Positions 18,051-26,661 of a DNA stretch of 64,000 nt are shown here, piece by piece (positions within the stretch are counted from its first letter, which is position 1; each line of letters begins with the position of its first letter). Location: the NCBI RefSeq assembly GCF_001667885.1, contig NZ_LZJW01000177.1, positions 1 to 64,000 of the forward strand, written 5' to 3'. The notes below the pieces were generated by a model. It did no database searches. It had not been told where the DNA came from and saw nothing but the letters and a program-made list of their open reading frames with translations. Made by a program: the position numbers and the translations under genes. This DNA is from Mycobacterium scrofulaceum (GTDB lineage Bacteria > Actinomycetota > Actinomycetes > Mycobacteriales > Mycobacteriaceae).

Positions 18051-18989
18051 TTAGTCTCGCCTAATGTCGATTTGCACGGGTGCGTGATCGCTGGCGGCCT
18101 TTCCCTTGCGCTCGTCTCGGACGATCTGAGCGTCGGTGACGCGGGCGGCCAATTCCGGTGAGGCCAGGATGAAGTCGATGCGCATGCCCTGCCGCTTCGG
18201 GAACCGCAACTGGGTGTAGTCCCAGTAGGTGTACACCTCCGGGCCGGGCGCGAAAGGCCTTACCACGTCGGTGAATTGGGCGTCGACGATGGCGCCGAAC
18301 GCGCGGCGTTCCGGCTCGGAGACGTGGGTGGAGCCGACGTAGAACTCGGTGCTCCAGACGTCGTCGTCGGTCGGGGCGATGTTCCAGTCGCCGGCCAGCG
18401 CGATCTGCGCGGCGGGGTCGTCGCGCAACCAGCCGGCCGCCGTATCGCGCAGCGCCGCAAGCCATTCCAGCTTGTAGGTGTAATGCGGATCACCCAGCGC
18501 GCGGCCGTTGGGCACATAGAGGCTCCAGACCCGGACGCCGCCGCAGGTGGCGCCGAGCGCGCGGGCCTCGGCCGTCGCGGCCACCTCCGGCTTGCTGCTC
18601 CAGCTGGGCTGGCCGTCGAAGCCGATCCGCACGTCGTCGAGGCCGACGCGAGAGGCGATCGCCACGCCGTTCCACTGGTTGAAGCCGACATGCGCCACTT
18701 CGTAGCCGAGTTCGAAAAACGGCAGGGCGGGAAATTGGCTGTCCGAACATTTGGTTTCCTGCATGGCCAGCACGTCGACCTCGGCGCGGGCCAGCCAGTC
18801 GAGGACCCGGGGCAGGCGGCTGCGAATGGAGTTCACGTTCCAGGTGGCCAGCCGAAGCTGCGGGTCGCCGCCGCCAACCAGCGGCGATCGCGAGCGCGGC
18901 GAAGCCGGGCGCTGCGGGTCGCCGCCGTCAATCAGCGGCGATCGCGAGCGCGGCGAAGCCGGGCGCTGCGGGTCGCCGCCATCAAGCAT
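18051..18989 (-). CDS. xthA: Exodeoxyribonuclease III XthA
   Basis: AP endonuclease/3'-5' exonuclease for base-excision repair, 312 residues as read. The ExoIII fold begins at residue 45 with LRLATWNVNSIR. Active-site motifs follow: QETK, LYVPNG, AGDWNIAPTDDD, RIDFILAS and SDHAPV. Residues 1 to 44 are encoded by an in-frame 54-base tandem repeat and are probably not conserved. The ATG at 18989 lies 2 bases after the preceding gene's stop. No other good start exists before residue 45, so the repeat is probably translated. Equivalent to Rv0427c, last gene of the def-GNAT-xthA run. Confidence 0.93.
   Translation of the reverse strand: MLDGGDPQRPASPRSRSPLIDGGDPQRPASPRSRSPLVGGGDPQLRLATWNVNSIRSRLPRVLDWLARAEVDVLAMQETKCSDSQFPALPFFELGYEVAHVGFNQWNGVAIASRVGLDDVRIGFDGQPSWSSKPEVAATAEARALGATCGGVRVWSLYVPNGRALGDPHYTYKLEWLAALRDTAAGWLRDDPAAQIALAGDWNIAPTDDDVWSTEFYVGSTHVSEPERRAFGAIVDAQFTDVVRPFAPGPEVYTYWDYTQLRFPKRQGMRIDFILASPELAARVTDAQIVRDERKGKAASDHAPVQIDIRRD
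18858..18987. repeat. 54-base tandem repeat inside the 5' end of xthA
   Basis: Two full copies (18858 to 18911 and 18912 to 18965) differ at 2 of 54 bases, and a partial third copy runs to 18987. The unit is 18 codons, so copy-number change keeps the xthA frame. It resembles mycobacterial interspersed repeat units that sit at gene junctions in tight operons. That classification is an inference. Confidence 0.9.
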
Positions 18990-18991
18990 CG

Positions 18992-19762
18992 CTAGACGGT
19001 ATCCCAGGCGGGCGAACGGGCAGCAAAGTAGCGGCGGCTGTGGTGCGCCCGGAAACCCAGGGCGTCGGCGAGCGGCAGCACGCCGGTGCCGTCAGCGACC
19101 AGATAGGCGCGCGTCGCGCCGCGCGCCGCGGCCCCGGCCAACAGCGCTTCGCACGTGGCCGCCGTGGCCGGGTCGTTCCCGGCGGCCGACAGGCCCACCC
19201 AGCGCGTGCCGTCGGGCGCGTCGCTCAGGGCCGCGCGGGCGAGCGTCGTGGGGCAGGGTTCGGGCCCGTCCGGCGCCGGTGCCGCGACATCGCGCACCAA
19301 AACCCGTTCCGTGCGTTCGGCGCTCAGCCCCGGCGGCAGCGGCAACAAGCGGTCGGGAATCGCCAGTCGCGGCGTCAGGCCGCGGCGCTCGTACCAGTCC
19401 GCGATCGCCGCGACGGTGCCCGCCCGGGCCGAAACGTCCAGCGGGACGGCGTAATCGACCCCGTCCCCGGCCCGCAGCAGCCAACCCTCGAGCCACACCC
19501 GTTCGGCGCCGGGGGTCGCCGCCGCGGCCGCGTGCTCGAGGGCCCGGATCTCGGAGGTGCGCACCGGCGCGTCGGTCAAAACGCGCAACGCGACCACGTC
19601 TTCGGGTGACACCTCGACGACCGCGCCCGTCTTGGTCCGGACCCGAACCACCGGGTCGACCGCCACCAGGTGTCCCACCGCGTCGGTCAGGGGCGGGACC
19701 GAGCCGGGGGGCCGCCGGTAGCGCAGCGTCACCCGCGTGCCCAACTCCGGCCACGAGAACAT
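18992..19762 (-). CDS. GNAT acetyltransferase, Rv0428c-like
   Basis: Protein of 256 residues. The N-terminal 65 residues look like a small beta-barrel (TRVTLRYRR...VGHLVAVDPVVRVRTKTG). The C-terminal GNAT domain ends with the acetyl-CoA region CEALLAGAAARGATRAYL and LGFRAHHSRRYFA. ATG at 19762 is chosen because it overlaps the def stop (TGATG). It is coupled upstream to def and downstream to xthA. The acceptor substrate is not known from sequence. Confidence 0.87.
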   Translation of the reverse strand: MFSWPELGTRVTLRYRRPPGSVPPLTDAVGHLVAVDPVVRVRTKTGAVVEVSPEDVVALRVLTDAPVRTSEIRALEHAAAAATPGAERVWLEGWLLRAGDGVDYAVPLDVSARAGTVAAIADWYERRGLTPRLAIPDRLLPLPPGLSAERTERVLVRDVAAPAPDGPEPCPTTLARAALSDAPDGTRWVGLSAAGNDPATAATCEALLAGAAARGATRAYLVADGTGVLPLADALGFRAHHSRRYFAARSPAWDTV

Positions 19763-20355
19763 CAGTGACCGAAGGGGTCCGGCCCTTCGCCCGGCAGCCA
19801 CGACAGCCCCGGCACACCCCAGCCGTGCGCCTTGACGGCGCGCTTGGCGCTGCGGGCGTGGCGACCGATCAGCCGGTCCAGGTACAGGAAGCCATCCAGG
19901 TGCCCGGTCTCGTGCTGCAGCATGCGCGCGAACAGGCCGGTGCCCTCGATCTCGACCGGCTTGCCGTCGGCGTCCACACCCGTGACCCGCGCCCAGGTGG
20001 CGCGGCCGGTGGGAAACGACTCGCCGGGAACCGAGAGGCAGCCCTCGTCATCGTTGTCCGGGTCGGGCATGGTCTCCGGTATGTCGGAAGTTTCCAGCAC
20101 CGGGTTGACGACCACGCCGCGGCGCCGGTCCGTCCTGCCCCGGTCGTCGGCGCAGTCGTAGACGAACACGCGCAAGCCGACGCCGATCTGATTGGCGGCC
20201 AGGCCGACTCCGTGCGCGGCGTCCATGGTGTCGTACATGTTGGCGATCAACTCCGCCAGGTCCGCGGGCAGCGAGCCGTCGGCGCCGACGGGCACCGGCT
20301 GCGTCGGGGTGTGCAAGACCGGATCACCGACGATCCGGATCGGTACGACTGCCAT
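19762..20355 (-). CDS. def: Peptide deformylase
   Basis: Removes the formyl group from nascent proteins. It has 197 residues, and the three family motifs are intact: GVGLAANQ (49 to 56), EGCLSVPG with metal ligand Cys106, and QHETGHLDG with His148, Glu149 and His152. The C-terminal extension (SAKRAVKAHGWGVPGLSWLPG) is characteristic of mycobacterial Def. First gene of a minus-strand run with the GNAT and xthA genes. Equivalent to Rv0429c. Confidence 0.97.
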   Translation of the reverse strand: MAVVPIRIVGDPVLHTPTQPVPVGADGSLPADLAELIANMYDTMDAAHGVGLAANQIGVGLRVFVYDCADDRGRTDRRRGVVVNPVLETSDIPETMPDPDNDDEGCLSVPGESFPTGRATWARVTGVDADGKPVEIEGTGLFARMLQHETGHLDGFLYLDRLIGRHARSAKRAVKAHGWGVPGLSWLPGEGPDPFGH

Positions 20356-20557
20356 GGTCGGCTAAGCTACCGCACGCGCCGCGCGCCCAGGCCGGCCATG
20401 TTCTCCTCGGGCAATCTGAGCCAATCGGCCGACTCGCGGGTCTGGATGACGGCTTGAGGGTTTGCGCCGTGGTTCAATATTCGCCGAAACACGCCCTCAG
20501 GTAAGTCAAGTCATCTACAGCAGCCGAGAATCGCCGGAAGGGTCCAGGGGAAGCTAT

Positions 20558-20866
20558 ATGGACAGCGCCATGGCGCGGGCAAATCGATCGGGGGACGATG
20601 CCGAGATCGCAGATGGCCTCACCCGCCGCGAACACGACATCCTCGCCTTCGAACGTCAGTGGTGGAAATTCGCGGGCGTAAAAGAAGAAGCGATCAAAGA
20701 GCTGTTCTCAATGTCGGCGACGCGCTACTACCAGGTGCTCAACGCGCTCGTCGACCGGCCGGAGGCGCTGGCCGCCGACCCGATGCTGGTGAAGCGCTTG
20801 CGCCGGTTGCGGGCCAGCCGCCAGAAGGCGCGGGCGGCGCGGCGCCTCGGCTTCGAGGTGACCTGA
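20558..20866 (+). CDS. DUF3263 small protein, Rv0430-like
   Basis: Helical, basic protein of 102 residues, the same length as Rv0430. The region LTRREHDILAFERQWWKFAGVKEEAIKELF followed by YYQVLNALVDRPEAL looks like a helix-turn-helix that could bind DNA. The C-terminus is strongly basic (RLRRLRASRQKARAARR). ATG at 20558 follows AGGGGAAG. It lies just before virR on the same strand. Function not established; a DNA-binding role is inferred from fold and charge. Confidence 0.88.
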   Translation: MDSAMARANRSGDDAEIADGLTRREHDILAFERQWWKFAGVKEEAIKELFSMSATRYYQVLNALVDRPEALAADPMLVKRLRRLRASRQKARAARRLGFEVT

Positions 20867-20884
20867 CTCGCTACAGTGGGCTCG

Positions 20885-21361
20885 ATGAAAGAGCGAGTCC
20901 CCGACTCCACGGGGCTGCCCCTGCGGGCGATGGTGATGGTGCTGTTGTTCTTGGGCGTCATCTTCCTGCTGCTCGGCTGGCAGGCGCTGGGCTCGTCCGG
21001 CAGCTCCGACGACGACTCCGCGTCGGCGGTCTCCACGTCCACGTCCACCAGCACCTCGGCCACGCCGACGAGCGCTAAGCCCGCGGCCGGCCGGTCCGAG
21101 GTGCAGGTCTACAACATCTCGACCAAAGAGGGCGTCGCCTCCCGCACCAAGGACCAGCTGACGGCCGGCGGTTTCAACGTCACCAAGGTCGACAACCTGA
21201 CCGTGCCCGACGTCTCGGCCACCACGGTGTATTACACCGACGCCGACGACGAGCACGCCACCGCCGACGCGGTCGGCAAAATCCTGGGCGCGCCGGTCGA
21301 ACCGCGCATCCCGGCCCTGAGCGGACAACCGCCCGGGGTCATTGTCCTCGTTACGGGTTGA
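20885..21361 (+). CDS. virR: VirR, LytR C-terminal domain membrane protein
   Basis: Equivalent to Rv0431 (VirR), known in M. tuberculosis to limit membrane vesicle release and influence cell envelope integrity. It has 158 residues: a short cytosolic N-terminus, one membrane helix (about 16 to 36, MVMVLLFLGVIFLLLGW), a Ser/Thr-rich linker, then a LytR_C domain (about 70 to 158). ATG at 20885 is preferred because TACAGT (20872 to 20877) lies 7 bases before it, giving a probable leaderless message; an in-frame GTG at 20876 would lie inside that hexamer. Confidence 0.9.
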   Translation: MKERVPDSTGLPLRAMVMVLLFLGVIFLLLGWQALGSSGSSDDDSASAVSTSTSTSTSATPTSAKPAAGRSEVQVYNISTKEGVASRTKDQLTAGGFNVTKVDNLTVPDVSATTVYYTDADDEHATADAVGKILGAPVEPRIPALSGQPPGVIVLVTG

Positions 21362-21385
21362 CCCGTCAGCGGCTAGGCTTCCGCT

Positions 21386-22105
21386 ATGCCTCAGCTCGCT
21401 GGTTACCGCACTGCCGCCGTCACCGTTTCCGCGCTCTCCGCAGCAACTTCGGTCGCCCTGCTCGGCGCGTGCTCGTCGCCGCAGCACGCCTCGACCTCGC
21501 CGGGCACCACGCCGGCGGTGTGGACCGGTTCGCCGGCGCCGGCGGGAACCGGGACGCCCGAGGGCGGGCCGGTTGCCGCGCCGTCGGGGCCGAGCATCGT
21601 CACCCACCTGAAGGCGCCCGACGGCACCCAGGTCGCCACCGCCACGTTCCAGTTCAACAACGGCTACGCCACGGTCACCATCGAGACGACAGCCAACGGC
21701 GTGCTCTCGCCCGGCTTCCACGGGGTGCACATCCACAAGGTCGGCAAGTGCGAGCCCAACTCCGTCGCCCCGACCGGTGGCGCGCCGGGCGATTTCCTGT
21801 CCGCCGGGGGACACTTCCAGGCGCCGGGGCACGCCGCCGAGCCCGCCAGCGGTGACCTGACCTCGCTGCAGGTGCGCAAGGACGGGTCCGGGATGCTGAT
21901 GACCACCACGGACGCCTTCGCCATGGACGACCTGCTCAGCGGGCAGAAGACGGCGATCATCATCCACGCCGCCGCGGACAACTTCGCCAACATCCCGCCG
22001 GAGCGGTACAACCAGACCAACGGCACCCCCGGCCCCGACCAGATGACGATGAGCACCGGTGACGCCGGCAAGCGGGTCGCGTGCGGTGTGATCGGTGCCG
22101 GCTAA
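21386..22105 (+). CDS. sodC: Cu/Zn superoxide dismutase lipoprotein SodC
   Basis: Periplasmic, lipid-anchored superoxide dismutase of 239 residues. The lipobox LLGAC ends at Cys29. Metal ligands are visible in HGVHIH (His112, 115, 117), GGHF and the late IIIHAAADNF region. Cys122 and Cys233 (VACGV) form the expected disulfide. A Pro/Thr/Ser linker joins the anchor to the barrel. TAGGCT lies 6 bases before the ATG, so the gene is probably leaderless. Equivalent to Rv0432. The next gene overlaps its end by 11 bases. Confidence 0.96.
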   Translation: MPQLAGYRTAAVTVSALSAATSVALLGACSSPQHASTSPGTTPAVWTGSPAPAGTGTPEGGPVAAPSGPSIVTHLKAPDGTQVATATFQFNNGYATVTIETTANGVLSPGFHGVHIHKVGKCEPNSVAPTGGAPGDFLSAGGHFQAPGHAAEPASGDLTSLQVRKDGSGMLMTTTDAFAMDDLLSGQKTAIIIHAAADNFANIPPERYNQTNGTPGPDQMTMSTGDAGKRVACGVIGAG

Positions 22106-23225
22106 CAGGGCCAACGCGCGCATCGACTTCGCCCGGTCACCGCGGCCGACCCTCGGTGTGGAGTGGGAGTTCGCGCTCGTCGACGCGCAGACCCGCGACC
22201 TGAGCAACGAGGCCACCGCGGTGATCGCCGAGATCGGCGAAAACCCGCGCGTGCACAAGGAGTTGCTGCGCAACACCGTCGAGGTCGTCAGCGGTGTCTG
22301 CAGATCCGCGCCCGAGGCGATGGAGGATCTGCGGGAAACGCTCGGCCCGGCGCAGCGCATCGTCCGCGACCGCGGCATGGAATTCTTCAGCGCGGGCGCG
22401 CACCCGTTCGCCCAGTGGTCCACCCAGAAGCTCACCGACGCGCCCCGCTACGCCGAACTGATCAAGCGCACGCAGTGGTGGGGCCGGCAGATGTTGATCT
22501 GGGGCGTGCACGTGCACGTCGGAATCTCCTCGGCGCACAAGGTGATGCCGATCATGACGTCCCTGCTGAAGTACTACCCACACCTGCTGGCCCTGTCCGC
22601 GTCCTCACCGTGGTGGACCGGCGTGGACACCGGCTACGCCAGCAACCGCGCGATGATGTTCCAGCAGTTGCCGACCGCCGGCCTGCCGTTCCAGTTCCAG
22701 ACCTGGGCGGAGTTCGAGGGCTTCGTCTACGACCAGAAGAAGACCGGCATCATCGACCACGTCGACGAAGTCCGTTGGGACATCAGGCCTTCCCCGCACC
22801 TGGGCACCATCGAGGTGCGGATCTGCGACGGCGTGTCCAACCTGCGCGAGCTGGGCGCGTTGGTGGCGCTGACGCACTGCCTGGTGGTGGACCTGGACCG
22901 CAGGCTGGAAGCCGACGAGACGTTGCCGACGATGCCGCCGTGGCACAACCAGGAGAACAAGTGGCGCGCCGCCCGCTACGGGCTGGACGCCATCATCATT
23001 CAGGACGCCGACAGCAACGAGCGGCTCGTCACCGAGGACCTCGACGAGGTGCTGAATCGGCTTGAGCCCGTGGCGAAATCGTTGAACTGCGTCGACGAGT
23101 TGGCCGCGGTGGCCGACATCCCAAGGCTGGGCGCCTCGTACCAGCGGCAGCGCCGGGTGGCCGAAGAAAACGACGGCGACCTGCGGGCCGTGGTCGACGC
23201 GCTGGTGGCCGAGCTGGAGATCTGA
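22095..23225 (+). CDS. Carboxylate-amine ligase, YbdK family (Rv0433-like)
   Basis: Protein of 376 residues, the same length as Rv0433. It belongs to the glutamate-cysteine ligase type 2 (YbdK) group of ATP-dependent carboxylate-amine ligases. Family motifs include LGVEWEFALVD at the start, NTVEVVSGVC, WGVHVHVGIS and TIEVRICDG. Mycobacteria use mycothiol, so true glutathione synthesis is unlikely and the substrate is open. GTG start at 22095 inside the end of sodC suggests coupling. Its stop overlaps the next start by one base (TGATG). Confidence 0.93.
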   Translation: MPANRANARIDFARSPRPTLGVEWEFALVDAQTRDLSNEATAVIAEIGENPRVHKELLRNTVEVVSGVCRSAPEAMEDLRETLGPAQRIVRDRGMEFFSAGAHPFAQWSTQKLTDAPRYAELIKRTQWWGRQMLIWGVHVHVGISSAHKVMPIMTSLLKYYPHLLALSASSPWWTGVDTGYASNRAMMFQQLPTAGLPFQFQTWAEFEGFVYDQKKTGIIDHVDEVRWDIRPSPHLGTIEVRICDGVSNLRELGALVALTHCLVVDLDRRLEADETLPTMPPWHNQENKWRAARYGLDAIIIQDADSNERLVTEDLDEVLNRLEPVAKSLNCVDELAAVADIPRLGASYQRQRRVAEENDGDLRAVVDALVAELEI

Positions 23226-23851
23226 TGGAGTTGGCGATGTTCCCGCTGGAGTCGGCGCTGCTGCCCGACCAGGATCTGCCGTTGCGGATCTTCGAGCCGC
23301 GCTACGGCGCGCTGGTCCGGCACTGCCTGGACACCGGCGACCCGTTCGGCGTGGTGCTGATCTCGCGGGGGCGTGAGGTCGGCGGCGGCGAGGGGCGCTG
23401 CGACGTCGGGGTGTTGTCGCGGATCACCGAATGCGTCGACCACGGCGCCGGCCGGTACTCCATGCGTTGCCGGACCGGGGAACGGATCCGGGTCTCCGAA
23501 TGGTTGCCCGACGATCCCTACCCAAGGGCGACGGTGACCACGTGGCCCGACGAGCCGGGCGAAGAGGTCACCGCCGCCCAGCTGATCGAGGTCGAGGACA
23601 AGGTGATGGCCCTGTTCGAGCGCATCGCCGACGCGCGCGGCATCGACCTGCCCGACCGGGCGGCGCTGCTGGGCGAGGACCCGGCCGCTGACCCCGGACA
23701 ACGCCTGTACGTGTTGGCGTCTCGCATCCCGATCGGCACGGCCGACCTCTACGCGGTGCTGTCGGCGCCGTCGGCCGGCGAGCGCCTGGCGGCGCTGCGC
23801 GAGGCGGTCGACGCGCTCGCCGAGGTGGTCGAGTTCCAGCTTTCCGAATAG
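23225..23851 (+). CDS. LON-domain substrate-binding protein, Rv0434-like
   Basis: Protein of 208 residues consisting of a Lon N-terminal (LAN/PUA-like) domain without the ATPase or protease parts. The opening MFPLESALLPDQDLPLRIFEPRYGALV is diagnostic, followed by GRYSMRCRTGERIRV and a helical C-terminus. ATG overlaps the previous stop by one base. It may bind unfolded proteins or act as an adaptor; this is inferred from the family. Confidence 0.92.
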   Translation: MELAMFPLESALLPDQDLPLRIFEPRYGALVRHCLDTGDPFGVVLISRGREVGGGEGRCDVGVLSRITECVDHGAGRYSMRCRTGERIRVSEWLPDDPYPRATVTTWPDEPGEEVTAAQLIEVEDKVMALFERIADARGIDLPDRAALLGEDPAADPGQRLYVLASRIPIGTADLYAVLSAPSAGERLAALREAVDALAEVVEFQLSE

Positions 23852-23867
23852 TTCGACAGGGGACCGG

Positions 23868-24890
23868 ATGAAGGTACATCTGCAGGTCAGCGGTTCACCG
23901 GTGGACGCGACGGCCAGCGCCGCCGAGATCGCGGCGACGGGTGCCGACGGCCTGTTCACCTTCGAGGGCCAGCACGACGTGTTCTTCCCGCTGGTCCTCG
24001 CCGCCGGCACCACCCGCCTGGACCTGATGACCAATGTGGCGATCGCGCCGCCACGCAGCCCGCTGCACCTGGCGCACGCCGCCTACGACCTGCAGCTCTA
24101 CAGCGGGGGACGATTTCGGCTCGGCCTCGGCTCGCAGGTGAAGGCCCACATCGAAAAGCGTTACGGCAGTAGGTGGGAGCGGCCCGCGGCCCGGATGGCC
24201 GAAACGATCGCGGCCATCAAGGCGATCTTCGCGGCCTGGGAAGGCCGCGGCCGCTTGGACTTTCGCGGAGAGTTCTTCACCCACACCATCATGGCGCCCA
24301 ACTTCAACCCCGGTCCCAACCCGTTCGGGCCGCCGCCGGTGCTGCTGGGAGCGCTGGGCCCGGTGATGACGCGCACCGCCGCGGAGGTGGCCGACGGGCT
24401 GCTGGTGATGCCGTTCAACAGCGCCCGCCACTTCGCTGAACGCACCCTCCCCGCCGTGGACGAGGGGCTGCGGCGCTCCGGGCGATCCGCCGAGGACTTC
24501 GAGATCATCGTCGCGGCGATGGTGGCCGTCGGCCGCGACGAGGCAGACCTGGCCGCCGCGATCGACGGTGTGGCGTCGCTGATTTCGTTTTACGGCTCCA
24601 CGCCCGCCTACCTGCCCGTGCTCGAGGCCGAGGGCTGGGCCGACGTCCAGCCCGAGCTCAACGCCCTGTCCAAACAGGGCCGCTTTCCCGAGATGCGCCG
24701 GCTGATCAGCGACGACATGGTGGCCCGCATCGGCATCGTCGGCACCCCCGAGGAATGCGCCCGGCAGATCGCCGCCCGGTTCGGGGAGCGCGCCGCCGAG
24801 GTGTGCTGCTATTTCCCGGGTTACACGCCGGCCGCCGCGGACATCGCTGACCTGATCGGCGCCCTGCACCGCGTCCCGGCGCTGCGATGA
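23868..24890 (+). CDS. LLM-class F420-dependent oxidoreductase
   Basis: Luciferase-like flavin/F420 enzyme of 340 residues. Motifs include GADGLFTFEGQHD, the nonprolyl cis-peptide region TNVAIAPPRSP and FRLGLGSQVKAHIEKRYG, typical of a mycobacterial F420 subfamily. It starts 16 bases after the LON gene and overlaps the enoyl-CoA hydratase gene by ATGA. These two are not in the Rv0434-Rv0435c gap of M. tuberculosis as I recall it. A role in oxidising acyl or terpenoid substrates is inferred from the partner only. Confidence 0.88.
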   Translation: MKVHLQVSGSPVDATASAAEIAATGADGLFTFEGQHDVFFPLVLAAGTTRLDLMTNVAIAPPRSPLHLAHAAYDLQLYSGGRFRLGLGSQVKAHIEKRYGSRWERPAARMAETIAAIKAIFAAWEGRGRLDFRGEFFTHTIMAPNFNPGPNPFGPPPVLLGALGPVMTRTAAEVADGLLVMPFNSARHFAERTLPAVDEGLRRSGRSAEDFEIIVAAMVAVGRDEADLAAAIDGVASLISFYGSTPAYLPVLEAEGWADVQPELNALSKQGRFPEMRRLISDDMVARIGIVGTPEECARQIAARFGERAAEVCCYFPGYTPAAADIADLIGALHRVPALR

Positions 24891-25702
24891 GCCCCGATCT
24901 CACCGTCGACGTCGACGCGGGCGTCGCGGTGCTCACGCTCAACCGGCCCGAGCGGCTCAACGCCTACACCGCCGAGATGGGTGCGCTGCTGAGCCGGACG
25001 TATTCCGATTGCGACGGTGACGACGACGTCCGGGCCATCGTCGTGACCGGGGCCGGGCGCGCCTTCTGCGCGGGCGCGGATTTCTCCGGCGAGACAAGCC
25101 CTTTCGACGCGCCCGGCGAGCAGTTCTCGGCGTCGCCCATCACCCCGGCCGCCTTCGAGCTGCGCAAGCCGGTGATCGCCGCCGTCAACGGCCACGCGAT
25201 CGGCATCGGCTTGACGATCGCCCTGCAGGCGGACCTGCGCATCGTCGCCGACGACGCGAAATACGGTGTGGTGCAGGTCCGCCGGGGAGTGCTCCCCGAC
25301 TGCATGGCGCACTGGACGCTGGCGCAGCTGACCACGCTGGGGGTGGCCGCGGACATCCTGCTGACCGGGCGCACCTTCGGCGGGGCGGAGGCGGTGACGC
25401 TCGGCATCGCGAACCGGGCCCTGCCCGCCGCCCAGGTGCTCGACCACGCGGTGGCGGTGGCCCGCGACATCGCGGTCAACGTCGCGCCGATGTCGGCGGC
25501 GCTGTGCAAGCGGCTGCTCTGGGACACCGCGATCAACGGCTATGCCCCGCGGCAGGTCGCCGCGCTGGAAACCCAGCTGCACCAACGAGTGATGGGCACC
25601 GCCGACGCGGCCGAGGGCGTGGCGGCGTTCGTCGAGAAGCGGCCGCCGCGGTTTACCTCGAAGGTGTCCCGCGAGTGGGAGCCGCTGCCGCCGAGCCGGT
25701 AA
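24887..25702 (+). CDS. Enoyl-CoA hydratase/isomerase
   Basis: Crotonase-fold protein of 271 residues. The oxyanion-hole motifs are present: GRAFCAGADFSG near 62 and NGHAIGIGLTIALQADLRI near 101. The usual second catalytic glutamate region reads VQVRRGVLPDCMAHWTL, so Glu164-type chemistry is not obvious and isomerase or another crotonase activity is possible. It is translationally coupled to the F420-type oxidoreductase by ATGA, suggesting consecutive steps on an acyl-CoA. Confidence 0.9.
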   Translation: MSPDLTVDVDAGVAVLTLNRPERLNAYTAEMGALLSRTYSDCDGDDDVRAIVVTGAGRAFCAGADFSGETSPFDAPGEQFSASPITPAAFELRKPVIAAVNGHAIGIGLTIALQADLRIVADDAKYGVVQVRRGVLPDCMAHWTLAQLTTLGVAADILLTGRTFGGAEAVTLGIANRALPAAQVLDHAVAVARDIAVNVAPMSAALCKRLLWDTAINGYAPRQVAALETQLHQRVMGTADAAEGVAAFVEKRPPRFTSKVSREWEPLPPSR

Positions 25703-25712
25703 GGGTGGGCGA

Positions 25713-26642
25713 TCAGCTCGCGCACAACCGCTCGGAGAGCGTCCACCAGTCGGCCGCGCGCTCGTCATCGCGGGCGTGTGGGGCGAGCCCGTCGCTGATC
25801 CGGCAGTCTTCCAGGTACAGCCCGCCCCGGCCGTCGAGCTCGGGGCCGACCGCGGCCCAGACCTGTGTGGCCGCACCCTGGTCCGGTGTGAGGAAGTGGA
25901 GGTGGCCGTCGCTCGGTTCGCCGTGCGCCGCGCTGTTGGCGGCGACGAGCCTGCGCAGGTCGGAAAAATCCTTGCGGGACATGTAGCGCGCCAGCGAGGT
26001 GGCCACGGTGCCGGGATGGACGGCGAAGGCGCGAACACCCGCGTCGCGCAGGCGGCGGTCGGCCTCCCGGGCGTGCAGGATGTTGGCCGTCTTGGACGCC
26101 CCGTAGGCGACGAACTTGTCGTAGTCGCGGCGCTCCCAGTTGGGATCGTCGAAGTCGACGTCGCCCATGACGTGCCCGCCGGAGGACAGCACCACCAGCC
26201 GGGCGCCCTGCGCGGCGGCCAACTGAGGGGTCAGCAGCCGGGTGAGCTCGAAATGGCCGAAATGATTTGTGCCGATCTGGGTTTCGAAGCCGTCCGCCGT
26301 CCGCCCGAACGGGGTGAACATCACGCCGGCGTTGTTCATCAAGACGTGGATCGCCGGCGCGACGTCGGCGCTCGCCCTGGCCGCCGCGCGAACGCTCGAC
26401 AGCGCGGTCAGGTCGAGCCGCACGGTCGACGTGTATGCGCCGGGTACGTCCTGCGCTATCCATCCGACGGATTCGGCCAGGGCGGCATGGTTGCGCGCCG
26501 CGAGGACGACGTGCGCGCCGGCGGCGGCCAACGCTCGGGCGGACTCGCGGCCCAGCCCGCTCGACGCGCCGGTGATCACACATGTCTTGCCGGACAGGTC
26601 GATTCCTTCGACGACATCGGATGCGGTGCGTCGTTCGATCAT
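25713..26642 (-). CDS. Short-chain dehydrogenase/reductase
   Basis: SDR of 309 residues resembling retinol dehydrogenase/WWOX-type enzymes. The cofactor motif TGASSGLG is at 25 to 32, NNAGV near 108 and the catalytic YGASK with an upstream serine (VVLSSGG). Thirteen residues upstream of the nucleotide-binding strand suggest the start at 26642 is right. Convergent with the enoyl-CoA hydratase gene, 10 bases between stops. It lies 19 bases downstream of the MFS exporter and may be cotranscribed. Substrate unknown. Confidence 0.9.
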   Translation of the reverse strand: MIERRTASDVVEGIDLSGKTCVITGASSGLGRESARALAAAGAHVVLAARNHAALAESVGWIAQDVPGAYTSTVRLDLTALSSVRAAARASADVAPAIHVLMNNAGVMFTPFGRTADGFETQIGTNHFGHFELTRLLTPQLAAAQGARLVVLSSGGHVMGDVDFDDPNWERRDYDKFVAYGASKTANILHAREADRRLRDAGVRAFAVHPGTVATSLARYMSRKDFSDLRRLVAANSAAHGEPSDGHLHFLTPDQGAATQVWAAVGPELDGRGGLYLEDCRISDGLAPHARDDERAADWWTLSERLCAS

Positions 26643-26661
26643 GCGGCCAGAGTGTATGCGG

